Source of the DNA: Parapristionchus giblindavisi
Lineage: Eukaryota; Nematoda; Chromadorea; Rhabditida; Diplogasteridae
Direction of reading: 5' to 3'
Assembly: GCA_943737045.1 (NCBI GenBank)
Contig: CALSFV010000383.1
Span: 124,001-188,000, forward strand
DNA: 64,000 nucleotides
Part shown: in pieces, positions 12,466 through 23,831 of the stretch
Layout: each line of letters begins with the position of its first letter
How positions within the stretch are numbered: the first letter of the stretch is position 1
Made by a program: the position numbers and the translations under genes
The notes under the pieces: generated by a model
Databases searched by the model: none
Seen by the model: only the letters and a program-made list of their open reading frames with translations
Told to the model about the DNA's origin: nothing

Positions 12466-13080
12466 ATATTAAAAAAAACAACATAGTACGAAAGTACGAA
12501 AAGAAGTGCAAAGACTTTTGGGACAATTTAAATGCCTTATCAGATGATATGCAAATATAAGATAAGGCTAATCATTTCAACCACATCATTTATATGCTTT
12601 TGAAGTCGACCGCGTGGTAGTTAACTCTCTATGGTTTGTTCACTTATTTTGTGAAATAATTAAGTGCTTATCTCCTGCAGTGTTACACTTACGTCGATAC
12701 CAACGATGGACCCAAGGAGCCTCATTTGTCTCAAGGTGATTTGTAAATAAATGCGCTGCTAAAGCCATAAACGGCTTAATGTATCGTTACTTTTGCCTTA
12801 CATACCTACGCCGTAACCTCCGCCATAACGACGGAGACGCGGCGGAGGAGGTTACGGCGTAGTCACGTAATGTAACGATGCATAACTTTTTTAAAATCTG
12901 ATACACTGGGAGAACAAACACACACAAAAAAGCCGAATTTTCGTGGTGAGACTCGTATTTTCTGCCTTGATTTTATGAACAGCAACGTGCGTAATGAGCA
13001 TCATAATGTCTACTTTGCCTCTATCACTCCTTTGTCCGTTGTCTCCTAAATCTAAATCCAGTGACGGGAGAATATTGCCG
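12466..13080. repeat. Direct duplication, copy 1 (partner 17268-17835)
   Basis: Sequence upstream of membrane-protein pseudogene A is repeated in the same orientation upstream of copy B. The best match spans about 12545-12645 against 17385-17485. The duplicated unit continues into the pseudogenes, so unit A runs to about 14300 and unit B to about 19790. No promoter can be named. Confidence 0.75.
12777..12885. repeat. Foldback MITE
   Basis: Inverted halves: ATCGTTAC with TACGCCGTAACCTCC on the left, and their complements on the right. It is present only in duplicate A, since copy B lacks it at the corresponding place. Confidence 0.55.
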
Positions 13081-13191
13081 CAAGAGAGATGGAAAATAGA
13101 ATTATATTTGACTTGTTCTCTCGCATGCCTAACATTAAAGAATGGGGAATATAATGAAACGAAATTTTAATCGATACAATTATCTTTTCAG

Positions 13192-14169
13192 TATTGGATC
13201 CTTATCGGTTGCACGTTATCCATTCTTTATGGTTTGATCTCTGCTACAAGTTTTATTGTTAATGTATTTGTTTTTTTCGGGTGATGTTGAATCTGTATTT
13301 GTAAGTTTTTTTATAAATTAATTTGATACATTTTTTATATAACAGAAAGTTGTCTTAATCGCATCCGTACACATAATTGTCAGTATTTGTGGTATAATCG
13401 GAGCATGAAATAAGAAATATTGTTTATTACTCGCTTCGTTTATTATGGAGGTTGAGTCTTTATCTTGTTTAATGATGCAACTCCTAGCTAAAGCAAGAAA
13501 TGCATTGTAATTTTTAGATTTAAAATGCTACCATTTTACTAATATAAAAACTATTGTATACCAGATATTTAATTTGTTTAAAAGTTCTTTTTTTTAATCA
13601 TTTGCCATTAAAAACGAACAGAAACCAATAGATAGAAATGCGAACAAATAAAATGGTTTTTTTATTTCTTTACATTTCTGGAATATACATAATAAGTCGC
13701 TTTATCACCTACAAATCATATTATCTATGACTTCTGATAGCCAGAAGTTTTCATCATTTCAGATAATAAAAGTCATTGGATGCGCAATTTATATGGGCTT
13801 TTTAATTCGTGTTCATTATATTGCTTATGCGGGTATTATTTGCAATAGACGACGATGGTTAAAAAATTAATATAATAAATTTCAGTCAATGCGCAAGATT
13901 GGCTTCCTAAGATCGTGACAGTTAACATGGTTATACTCGGAATTGTGCTCTCTACAAATTGTGTACTCATCTGTTTCATTTGGTCTTATCTTGCATGGTG
14001 TAAATCCATCAAAGTTGCTGTACAACCCCCAATGTACTACGGACAAAATCCCTACTATAATGGTGGAGCGCCGCAAGGATACAACAACTACCCTCCTCCA
14101 CCACAGTATAACAACGAAGTTTCCAATAATCAGACGCCGAATGATAATGGGACCACTGCTAATCAATAA
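13192..14169 (+). pseudogene. Small multi-span membrane protein, copy A (broken)
   Basis: Four exon-like segments: 13192-13300, 13346-13450, 13763-13857 and 13886-14169. They encode hydrophobic stretches (YWILIGCTLSILYG; HIIVSICGIIGA; IVLSTNCVLICFIWSY) and a Tyr/Pro/Asn-rich C-terminal tail with PPPPQY. The pattern suggests a protein with four transmembrane segments and a cytosolic tail. I do not recognise the family. Two lesions are visible: the frame of exon 1 breaks in a T run near 13270, and exon 2 has TGA at 13406-13408 where copy B has a serine codon. The last exon is fully open, and its longer tail is absent from copy B. It lies tail-to-tail with the transporter gene. Confidence 0.6.
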
Positions 14170-14573
14170 TACCTCAGGGTATTCTCTTCGCCAGCTATGT
14201 GTACGAAAAGCACAATTTGAAAAGTGCTGCTTGCCACCCTACTCCCTTCTTGTGCTTATTAGTGCGAATAAATATTTTCAAAAAAAGTGTTCAGTGTATT
14301 GGTCGCAAACTTCTTCTCAATTATTCTACAAGGGATACATAAAATATTATTGTAACCACATGAATGAAAGTGTCATCAGTCATAATGGGCGTCAATGTGA
14401 GCAGAGATATGGAACACAGTTAGAAATTGCAAACTAGTATCCAAATATGGAATGTACAAAAATTTATCACGGGTAAGAGGTTGGGTTAAAAATACAGCAA
14501 AGAACACGTGAAAAATCTTGACCCAAAAATTGTATGGGCCAGTTTTCAAAACAAAATATACAAAAACAATAAT

Positions 14574-17500
14574 TTATAATTCCGGGATCGCGCAGAAACC
14601 ATCTGGAGATATTCCAGATGTAGTTGTATTAAAGTATCGACCACAACAGTGGACAAGTCCATCGGAATCTGAAATTAAGACCATTTAAAAAAATTAAACA
14701 GTACTTCAATCTTCACGTTCTTTTGCAAATAGGCTGCAAAAGGCACGCCCCACGCTAATTTTACTCTCCGCATTGGCAATGCTCTCTCGTAGACAAAGAA
14801 AGCGAGAGAGTGTGGCCAGAGCAGAGAGTTTCAAATTAGCTTGGGGTGTAGGTACTCCCCGTGTTCACTTGAAACTCTTCGCATTGGCTAAGCTCTCTCG
14901 TTATCTTTTTCTACGTGAGAGCGTTACCAGAGCGTAGAGTAAAATTAGCTAGGGATGTGCCTTTACGAGATAAGTTTCAAATTCAAAATAATCACTTACT
15001 TGGTGGCGTGCCTCCGTCTTGGAAAATACTAATATAACAAGGTAGATCAAATTTCAAACTGATCAATTCATTGATGGCTGAGATAGTGGAAGCGACGCCG
15101 CCAATTGTACCGAATGCTGGAATTGATTATCGATTTTAACCTAACCAGTTATTCGATATTAATGAAAAATTACCGATAATAATGAGATTAAGCAACAACA
15201 GCCACTTGCTATTGTATCGGAAGATTCTGCAAGACAAAAGCAGATTTATTAATGATGATTTTTTTCACGTTAGAGTGCAAATTAAGTTTAGATTTGTTCT
15301 AGCTTACATTTCCCAAGGACATTTTTTCTAACATGAGACAATGAGATGGTGTATTACCAAATGCGAGAGTAACTACTGACTAACTACACTTTGTATAATT
15401 GAAACTAACTCCATAGGTGACGCGTAGTCTGTATCTTCGTCCGATCGATGAACAATTCCGCTCTCGATCTTTTCATCTCTTTAAATAATATTATAAATTT
15501 AATTATATCTAGAATTATTTTAAATATTCCTTCATATCAGTGTCTACGTAACTGCAACGCTATTTCTCACAAGGAAGGGGCGAAAAGTTCATATTAAAAT
15601 CTGTTCCTACCGTTTCCTCTTTCCGGCTGTTAAACAGATCGAGAATACTCCAGGGAGAATCATAGTCATAAGAGTGATTGTCGTACCACCGATCTATAAA
15701 AACTCTAATTTAAAATGGTTTCGAAATCATTTTATTTAGAAAAAGTCCTTGCGCCCAAAAAATCAGGAGAATTCAGGGAAAACTAAGATGCTTTAAAAAT
15801 TGAACAAGGTTATATCTAAATAAATAATTTAGATATAAATAAAATAAATAAAATATATAAAGGTTATTTTAAGGTTAAGGTTAACAGGATCCATTAACAA
15901 TTTTAAAATATTAAAACGATTTTTGAGAAATGGCAAAATCTCACCAAATCAAGAATCGGGCCGAACTTCGGTACGGTCAACGCCATAAGTACAATCAAAG
16001 CCATTGTAACGATACGTAGAATAACTCGTCGAATGCCGAACTCTGTAAGATAATATGATTATATTGATTAGACAATATTATTGATTTATCGATTGTTCAA
16101 TCTCATTTGTTAACAATTCCACTATCAGAGCTGTGATCAACATACAAGATTAGTCTCAATAGTGAGATGCTATGATTGAGAGAGTATTGGTCACAAAAGG
16201 TAAAAGCTCGATGTGATTCAGCAAAGAGACTTTGGTACTATCCACACCACTTTTCGGTACAAGCTCATTTGCAATCACAAGTAGACACCCATATGTCTCA
16301 AAACATAACTATGTTGTTTTAGTACGCTACTAATCCATTTCCAATTATCAATAAATGAGAGAAGCAAAAGATAAATCTGATAGGTCTCCGAATGTATTTT
16401 AAGGTTGCCGCACAGTTTTAAGAAATATTATTTAGAAAATTTTCTAATCGATCAAAAACTGACTATCAGGAATGCCGAATAGTTCTTCAAAAGTGAGATT
16501 GAGAGGAGAGATAATGATAATCTGTGTGAACATCACATGAATCGTAATGAGTATGTTGACTGCGATTTGAACCCAGTTCAATTGTATTGAAGGTGTGATC
16601 TACAAATTATCCAATCAATAATAAATATATTGATTGAAATTATCGAAATCGTAGTTTTGGTAAAATCAGGCTTACTGTTCCTCCTTGTAGTGATCCTCCA
16701 TAGACAATGTAACCATAGACTGAGATTGGAAGATACATCGCCATTACAACTGAAATTATCCTACTTTTATTCATATTGATTCATATTTGTGGTCAAATTT
16801 GAATATGAAGATATGAAGAAGAAATCGCTGCCCGCTTGGAAGGAGGTCCATCCCAAAATGCAATCAGAATTCAAACAAAGAGTCGTTCTCATTGTTTTCT
16901 GCTCTCTTGGTGTATCACGAACTCAAGGGCAGACTAATAACTCCGATGTCTTCTGCGAGCAAAAGAAGGAGAGGGAGGCCCCTAGTCAATCTCAGCAACT
17001 ATGTGCTAGGAAAAGTATTGATTGTAATGGACAACGCGAGGCCACATCACACTAACAAGATTTAGAAATTAGCTTCCTCATATGCCGTATTCCTCCCGAC
17101 CTCTCCAGCCGATGTGAAAAGGGAGAACGGCCTATGGAATGCCTCGCTCCCTAACAATAAGGAGTTTTGGCAAAACGGAGTCATGCAGTTACGAGATGGA
17201 GGACAGTTATAAATAAACGAGGACAGTATCTCACCATTTGAATGCAGCTGCTTCTTTTATTATCTGAATTTTAAAAAAAAACATAAAGTACGAAAAAAGT
17301 GCAAAGACTTTTGGGACATCCTAAATACATAATAGCGAAATAATAGCGAATAGCTTTGTATTCATTTAAATGCCTAGTCTAATGATATGCAAATATAAGA
17401 TAAGGCTAATCATTTCAACCACATCATTTATATGCTTTTGAAGTCGACCGCGTGGTAGTTCACTCTCTATGGTTTGTTCTCTTATTTGTAAAATAATTAA

Positions 17501-20500
17501 GCAATTGTCTCTTGCAGTGTTACACTTACGTCGATACCAAAGGTGGACCAAAGGAGCCTCATTTGGGCATTAGTCTTAAGGTAAAGTCTAGAGAAATGAG
17601 CTCGTAAAGCCATTTTAAATTAAAACTATGTTAAATCTGGGAGAACAAACACACACAAAAGCTTTTTTCGTAGCGATACTCGCATTTCGGTATTGATTTT
17701 ATCAAAAGCAACTAATGACAAGATCTATCTCTCTCTCTCTCTGTCACTTGAGCTTCCTACTTTGCTTCTGCCACCCTTTCATTGTCCGTCATCTCCTAAA
17801 TCTATATCCAGTGGCTGGAGAATTTTCCCACATGAGACATGAAAGTGTGTTGATTTTCAGTTTGCGACAGGCACTCAACCTTTGCCCTCTCATTAGGCCC
17901 CTTCCCATCTCTCTTTCTCGATTCCCTGCACTATTGAACATCTTTCATTCATGATTATACCGATCAATACGCAGAATCATTATAAAAGTAATAGTATGCG
18001 GTGACTTATATGACTTTTGCTACCATCCTGTTTTCACAGTTTACAGTCCCGCACGTTCGCGCTCCCTAAACGCGGCCCCCGCGGCCCGCGGGGGGGGCCG
18101 CATCATGCCGCATCGATGAATAATTGTTTTTCAAACATTTCATTGCTTGTGATCGTTGCATCATCAGATAATATTAATATCACCGCAGAAACGAAAATTT
18201 TTGGTTGAGTGTGGACCGCGTCGCACGTTCGCGCTCCCTAAACGAGGCAGGTTGCGGCCCCCCGCGGCCCGCGAGGGGCCGCATCATGCCGCATCGATGA
18301 ATAAATTTTTTTTAAATAATTCGTTGTTTGTGATCGTTGAATCATCAAATAAAGGGTGCGGACATGATGATGCAACCATCGCAACCCATGAAATCTTTGA
18401 ATAAAAAAATTATTCATCGATGCGGCATGATGCGGCTCGCCGCGGGCGACCGCATCATGCCGCGTTTTGGGGGCACGGCTGGCTGTGTGACGCTGTCCAC
18501 ACTCAACCAAAAATTTTCGTTTCTGCGGTGATATTAATATTATCTGATGATGCAACGATCACAAGCAATGAAATGTTTGAAAAACAATTATTCATCGATG
18601 CGGCATTATGCGGCCCCCCGCGGGCCGCGGGGGCCGCGTTTAGGGAGCGCGAACGTGCGGGACTGTATTCACGAAAATATTCGTGGGACACCACCTTTAA
18701 ATGGAATTTGACACGTTCTTTGTCATTCAAAAAGAATATGAATACAATGAAACGATATTCATATACCGAATCTTTTCAGTATTGGATAATAATCGGTTGC
18801 TCGTTATCGATTCTTTATGGTATAAGTTATGGTACAAGTTTAACTATTACTGCATTGCGTAAATCTAAAGATGATTATGATTTTATATTTGTAAGTTTTT
18901 TTAATAAATAAATTTGACACATTTTTTATATCACAGTTAATTATCCCGTTCGCACTCGCACACATAATTATCAGTATTTTTGGCATAATCGGAGCTTCAA
19001 TTAAGAATGATTGTTTATTACTCGCTTCGTTTATTATGGAGGTTGAGTCTTTATTTTGATTAATGATGCCACAATTTTTTATTTTGAGGAAACAAGAAAT
19101 GCATTGTAATTTTCATAATTAAAATGCACTTCTTTACGACTTAAAAAAAAGATTCTACACCAGATAATTATTTTCTTTAAAATTTTGAATCTTTTGCCAT
19201 TTAATATGAACAGAAACCGATAGAGTGTAATATGAAGAAATAAAATGGAAAATATGGTATGATCTCTGGAATATTACATCGCTTTCCCATCTGCATATCA
19301 TATCTATTACATCTATTACTTTTGACAAGGTTTGATCAATTCAGATAATGAAAGTCGTTGTATCCGCATTATATTTGACAATTACTAGTGTCGTTCTTTC
19401 TCGTGGTGGTATGTCGGAATTATTTGCATTAGACGACGATGAGTTAAAACATACAATTAAGATGATATATTTCAGGTAACAAGCAAGATTCGCTTCCTAT
19501 GATTACGACAGTTTTCACTGTATTACTCGGAATTGTGCTTACTATAAATTGTGCACTTCTCCCTTTCATTTGGTCTTATCGTAAATGGTGTAAATCCATC
19601 AAAGATTATGTAAAACCCCCTAAGCACCACGGAGAAAATCCCCACTACAACAGTAGAGCGCCGCGAAGACACAAGAATCATTAATACGTCAGGGTATTCT
19701 CTTCGCCAGCTAAATGTAGCGAAAAGCACGGAACATTACTGTATACCACTCTATGCCCTCGGACGCTTTTCAGTGCGAATAAATATTTTAAAATCTTTGT
19801 AGTATCGGTTGCTAAATTCATCTAACTATAAATGTTTGGGAAAATATTGTAAGTGATATCAGTGAACTTACTACAATAAGCCAGAATGACACTCTTGGAG
19901 AACTCGTATGGTTTTCTCATGTCATGTTGGAACGTAGGGAAACAAGAGTGACCCCCGTACGCGAACATTATCGTTCCTGTAATTTATTGTATGTATTTAG
20001 TTTATATCAATTGAAATTTTATCAGTGCACTCGGGGGGTCTTTACACTCAATCTTTTTGCGTATCTCTTGATCTTTGTATATGCTAGTCTTCAGAGCTTT
20101 ACATAAACATTGGCCGATATTTATCTTTAAAAATAAACGGAGCAAACCATAAGCAAGGAAGAATTTTTCAAATTGTACGGGAGGGTAGTAGACCTGCAAT
20201 TTAAGATTTATATTTATTAGAAGAATCGTCTTTTCAAGTATATGCTACATGGTAATCCGAAAATCCAACACTTCTCTAATCGGAAATAGGAAAGCTTGAA
20301 GATCAAAGATCAAAGACCAAAGAACACTTACTTCTTCCATACATTTCTCTTGATCGTTCGCAGCTCCGATAAAGATGAGAATTATGGCAATTGTAGTGGA
20401 ACAAGTTGCGATGACACCCACTTGCCTGTAAGGATAACAATCGTTTGATTCTTATGCAAACAGTCGTATGCATTTTGCAGCTAAGAGAAGTTAAAATGGT

Positions 20501-22451
20501 ACAAAAATGTTCCAAAAATGCATTTTGCTGCCACAGCTTCGAAAAAGCTTCACAAAGTTATAGAATTGCTATTGAATTGCTATTAAAAAGGTAGAAAGCC
20601 TTGGAAATGCTAGGAAAAGCTAAGAAAAATGCATGAAAAATGCCTGCATTTTTCATTTATTTTGACATCTCACATGCATTTGAGTTAGCTGCAAAATGCA
20701 TTCGACTGTTTGTCTGAGTTGTACAATTACAGAAGATTATTCATATTGATTCAATACAATGATGATAACATATTTCTCAATGATTAATCTCAACAGAATT
20801 TTCATGAAAATCAAGTAAAAGTGAGTCCACTATTTAAGTAAAAGTTAAAAATTACCAGAAATCCTTAGGACTGCCCAACATCAGAAACGGCAGTAAAACG
20901 CATGCAATGATTAAGGCGATGTAGCAGAAGTTGAACTGGGTATTTCTGAAATCACATTGTTCGAATGATATGTATTATACGTTTTTAATTTGAAGATTTT
21001 AGAGTATTCTTCGTTTTCATAATAAGTAATAAATAACATACGCTAAGGTAAATATAATTGATGAGATGTTATTCGCAGCCAACAACAGAAACACCACAGC
21101 TAGACAGTATTGCTGCACTGCGATGATCACCAACATGAAGATGCTGAAATTGATTATTGATCTTTGATCTTTGATCTTAGGTCGTTGATCTTACTTTCCT
21201 ATTCTGCCCATGGATCGAGATGCCATTTCCGGATACGGTTTTCTACACCCGTGTCGATATTGAGGCCACCGTTGCTGATAAAAAAAAATAAGTTAATTGT
21301 TAGATTAGAAATTAATTTGCTAGAAACTTATGCTAGATAATGTTTTTAATGAACTTGAATATTTTTTCAGAGAGTGCGATTAGAATGAATCAAATTGTTT
21401 CACTACTTCTCCAGCTCTACCTGCATTATTATCCAATTGTCTCCTAATTGTATCCCGGTATAGCCTGAGGCTATACAAGAAATTATCGCGAGAGCCACAC
21501 CGGCGTAAACACCTGAAATGTTTTCATTAAAATTTAAAAAAAAAATTGAAAACTCAATGGACTGGTAATGGATGTACAATTTTCCGGACTATCGATCGAG
21601 TATCATCGATAGTGCACTTGCGTTGTTACATTTCTCTCTTGCTGAGCAAACGTGTCAAGCAAAGAAAAACTGTCTTGTATCAGTACAGAAGAATGAAGTG
21701 AACTTTCAAAGGTTTTGAAATTTGCAAAGGAAAATAACATTTTAAGAAGAAGATATGAGATAAAGTTGTCTTGTTTCGGTGTAGCCCTTCTTCTATCAAT
21801 CAATGTACTATGTGGCTATTGTGGCTATTGGGTACATAAGAAAATACGACGTACCAGCATCGACCATTGACGATGGAAGCGCCACCAATCCTCCTCCCGC
21901 CATCTCTCCGACGATTAGAAGAGCGCACAGAATCCTATATTTTCATCAATTTCACTTGAGAATCATATTTTGTCACTATCATTAGTATGCCGTGTTAGAA
22001 TCTTACAAATACTATGAAAATGGCCAGGATTACTATAAATTAATAAAAAGAGTTCGATATTTTAGAGCTCTCAGGCAAAATCTATTATACCCAAATTGAG
22101 TACAAAAAAAGAAGCTAACCAGTGTATTCCATGTTGGTTTTCATAATGACCCGAGACGTCTTTGGCCTCATCATTCCCTATTGATCCTTCAGACCATTCT
22201 TTAGTAGTTTGACTGTCGAAACTGTGAATACTCTGGAAACAATCAACGTTGATAGTATTCGAGCACTTTTAAGTGAACGAAAATTTTATTAATTTTGTTT
22301 CAAGGTAAACTTATGGTTCTGAAAATGCCTATCACTTGTCAAAAACTCCGTGTTCTCAATTAATTCTTATCATTTATTCCATAAAATTATACAGAACTAA
22401 GGAACTTACCGTTTTCGCAGGAGATATAGTGTAGTTAGAGGACTTGCCCAT
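14574..22451 (-). CDS. AAAP-family amino-acid transporter (SLC36-like), 18 exons
   Basis: Exons on the minus strand: 22451-22410, 22232-22120, 21934-21855, 21512-21421, 21274-21195, 21143-21042, 20945-20856, 20425-20332, 20193-20148, 19976-19872, 16749-16676, 16599-16464, 16042-15945, 15693-15611, 15478-15410, 15226-15174, 15116-15000, 14668-14574. They join in frame to 522 residues. Family signatures are a first helix with GEMAGGGLVALPSS, the loop RWPQYRHGCRKPYPEMA, the core FAYGGHSCFPTFQHDM, and the late helices VPKFGPIL and IGGTTITLMTMILPG. The expected role is proton- or sodium-coupled movement of amino acids across a membrane; the substrate is unknown. Intron 10 (16750-19871) holds a nested plus-strand pseudogene and a mariner remnant. 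The first 14 residues are polar, so there is no signal peptide. I am confident in the family but not in orthology. Confidence 0.88.
14738..14962. repeat. Two adjacent copies of a roughly 110-bp foldback MITE
   Basis: Copies at about 14738-14848 and 14850-14962 lie inside the last intron of the transporter. Each pairs CTAATTTTACTCTC with GAGAGTTTCAAATTAG and has a CTCTCTCG...CGAGAGAG inner stem. Relatives lie at 35169-35286, 46852-46946 and, partly, 26062-26112. Confidence 0.7.
16843..17215 (+). pseudogene. mariner transposase remnant
   Basis: An open stretch up to 17055 resembles the middle of mariner-type transposases (RVVLIVFCSLGV, then TNNSDVFCEQ). The catalytic-core motif MDNARPHHTNKI follows in another frame around 17020-17055, and a decayed PYSSRPLQP-like segment comes after it. 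Frameshifts and a stop make it inactive. No terminal repeats were identified. It lies in intron 10 of the transporter on the opposite strand. Confidence 0.7.
17268..17835. repeat. Direct duplication, copy 2 (partner 12466-13080)
   Basis: The same AAATATAAGATAAGGCTAAT-type sequence as copy 1, leading into pseudogene B. Copy 2 has extra sequence around 17310-17360 and lacks the MITE found in copy 1. Confidence 0.75.
18043..18666. mobile_element. GC-rich foldback element with ACAGTCCCGCACG ends
   Basis: The ends ACAGTCCCGCACGTTCGCGC and its inverse enclose repeated modules. GC-rich blocks (GGCCCGCGG) alternate with AT-rich blocks containing CATCGATGAATAA and a TGATCGTTGCATCATCAGAT-type segment, in both orientations. 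Short ORFs inside only read through these modules. It sits directly upstream of pseudogene B and inside transporter intron 10. No clean target duplication was found. Confidence 0.7.
18747..19684 (+). pseudogene. Small multi-span membrane protein, copy B (damaged)
   Basis: Exon-like segments: 18747-18890 (from ATG, or from an acceptor at 18780), 18937-19041, 19345-19441 and 19476-19684. It encodes YWIIIGCSLSILYG, HIIISIFGIIGASI and VLLGIVLTINCALLPFIWSY helices. The tail is basic and shorter than that of copy A. Exon 2 is open here where copy A has TGA. The splice donor after the third exon is altered: copy A reads GATGGTT and copy B reads GATGAGTT, so the fourth exon does not join in frame. 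The third exon also has small gaps relative to copy A. The gene is fully nested in a transporter intron on the opposite strand. Function unknown. Confidence 0.5.
20459..20714. repeat. Foldback MITE in transporter intron
   Basis: AACAGTCGTATGCATTTTGC at the left end recurs inverted at the right end (GCAAAATGCATTCGACTGTT), with several internal ATGCATTTT blocks. It lies between exons 7 and 8 of the transporter. Confidence 0.6.
21144..21194 (-). repeat. Transporter intron built from GATCAAA heptamers
   Basis: This 51-nt intron contains GATC five times. Three of them form a run spaced 7 bp apart (GATCAAAGATCAAAGATC) that takes up the middle of the intron between donor and acceptor. The first bases after another donor of the same gene (20331 downward) also begin such an array. 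Confidence 0.75.
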
Positions 22452-22470
22452 CCTATCGAATGATATCTGT
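22452..22470 (-). promoter_or_regulatory. Possible trans-splice acceptor before transporter start
   Basis: Read on the minus strand, CATTGACAG ends 15 nt before the ATG at 22451. In nematodes such a site often receives a spliced leader. It could equally be the end of a 5' UTR intron. Confidence 0.3.
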
Positions 22471-22471
22471 C

Positions 22472-23164
22472 AATGAACTATGTTATAGATTAAAAAAACA
22501 TTTCCATCACTTTTACTGGACCGACTTTATGGGATTCGTGATAAGGAAAGTGAGAAATATGGATAAGAATAGATTTCGGTGGTATGACACGAACAGAACA
22601 ATACAAAAAGGAAGGAGGGACAACGGTATCTTCCCTGCAAAATGCTTTTCATTTGGCAATGACTACAGAAATTGCCTGTAGTGAAAAATACTTTGAATAT
22701 CTTATAAATATCGAAAAGTGTCAGAATTCTTTGAAATATACACAAAATGAAATTGATGACTAATAAATATAGGTGTCACCCAACAAAATTCTATAAAATG
22801 TCGAACAAGATTTTATTTGAAAAGGACACTAGACAAATAGATTGAATGAATCAGCAGCCATTGAATTCATTCTATGTTGTTTCTGGGCAAAGGAAGTGAT
22901 AGAAGAAGGGACGATATGATCATATCGAATAAATTATGCGGAAAGAGTGGATGACATGGAAGGAAATCGGAATGATAAAAAACAGATGAGAGATCAGTTC
23001 ATTCATAGTTTGGTCACATTTTCATAGCATGATGGTGCAATACAAATTCGATTTTCTGACAGCTAAAGCCTACGTTTGTTTTTTTTAAGGAAAATGTAAG
23101 AATTGTACGGCTTAGAAAGTGAATTGAGAAAAGAAAAGAGAATAACTTCCGAACATTGGAGTCT
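22472..23164. other. Upstream region of transporter, no gene seen
   Basis: AT-rich sequence with only short unsupported ORFs. It is the likely site of the transporter promoter, but no element can be named. Confidence 0.4.
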
Positions 23165-23831
23165 ACTCCGGTATTTTTTGCTCGCGGGGCACACCGTTGA
23201 GAGGCCAAATCTCGCGGGGTACACCGCGAGGTGCACCACGGTGTGGAAGTGACGGCGTGCCTCGCGGGGTGGACATCAAATCTCGCGGGGCACACCGTCC
23301 CTCCTGCCCCGCGAGGCACGCCGTCGTCCACCTCGCGGGGCTCCCCGTCTAGAGGCTGCAGCTCGCGAGGTACCCCGTCTAAGTGTTCTACCCCGCGGTG
23401 TACCTGCTCCGGTATTTTTTGCTCGCGGGGCTCCCCGTTGAGAGGCCAAATCTCGCGGGGTACACCGCGAGGTGCACCACGGTGTGGAAGTGACGGTGTG
23501 CCTCGCGGGGTGGACATCAAATCTCGTGTACTATACTCCGGTATTTTTTACTCGCGGGGCACACCGTTCAATCCCGTGGTGTACCTCGCGAGGTACACCG
23601 CGGGGTAGAACACTTAGACGGGGTACCTCGCGAGCTGCAGCCTCTAGACGGGGAGCCCCACGTGGCGGACGACGGCGTGCCTCGCGGGGCAGGAGGGACG
23701 GTGTGCCCCGCGAGATTTGATGTCCACCCCGCGAGGCACGCCGTCACTTCCACACCGTGGTGCACCTCGCGGTGTACCCCGCGAGATTTGGCCTCTCAAC
23801 GGGGAGCCCCGCGAGCAAAAAATACCGGAGT
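23165..23831. mobile_element. GC-rich inverted-repeat element with CTCGCGGGG modules
   Basis: The ends ACTCCGGTATTTTTTGC and its inverse enclose modules such as CTCGCGGGGCACACCG and CGCGAGGTACACC. These repeat many times in both orientations. An internal terminus-like block (CTCCGGTATTTTTTGC) recurs at 23410 and 23536, as if copies had inserted into each other. All six-frame ORFs here are low-complexity readings of the modules. A smaller diverged relative is at 27180-27352. Confidence 0.75.
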
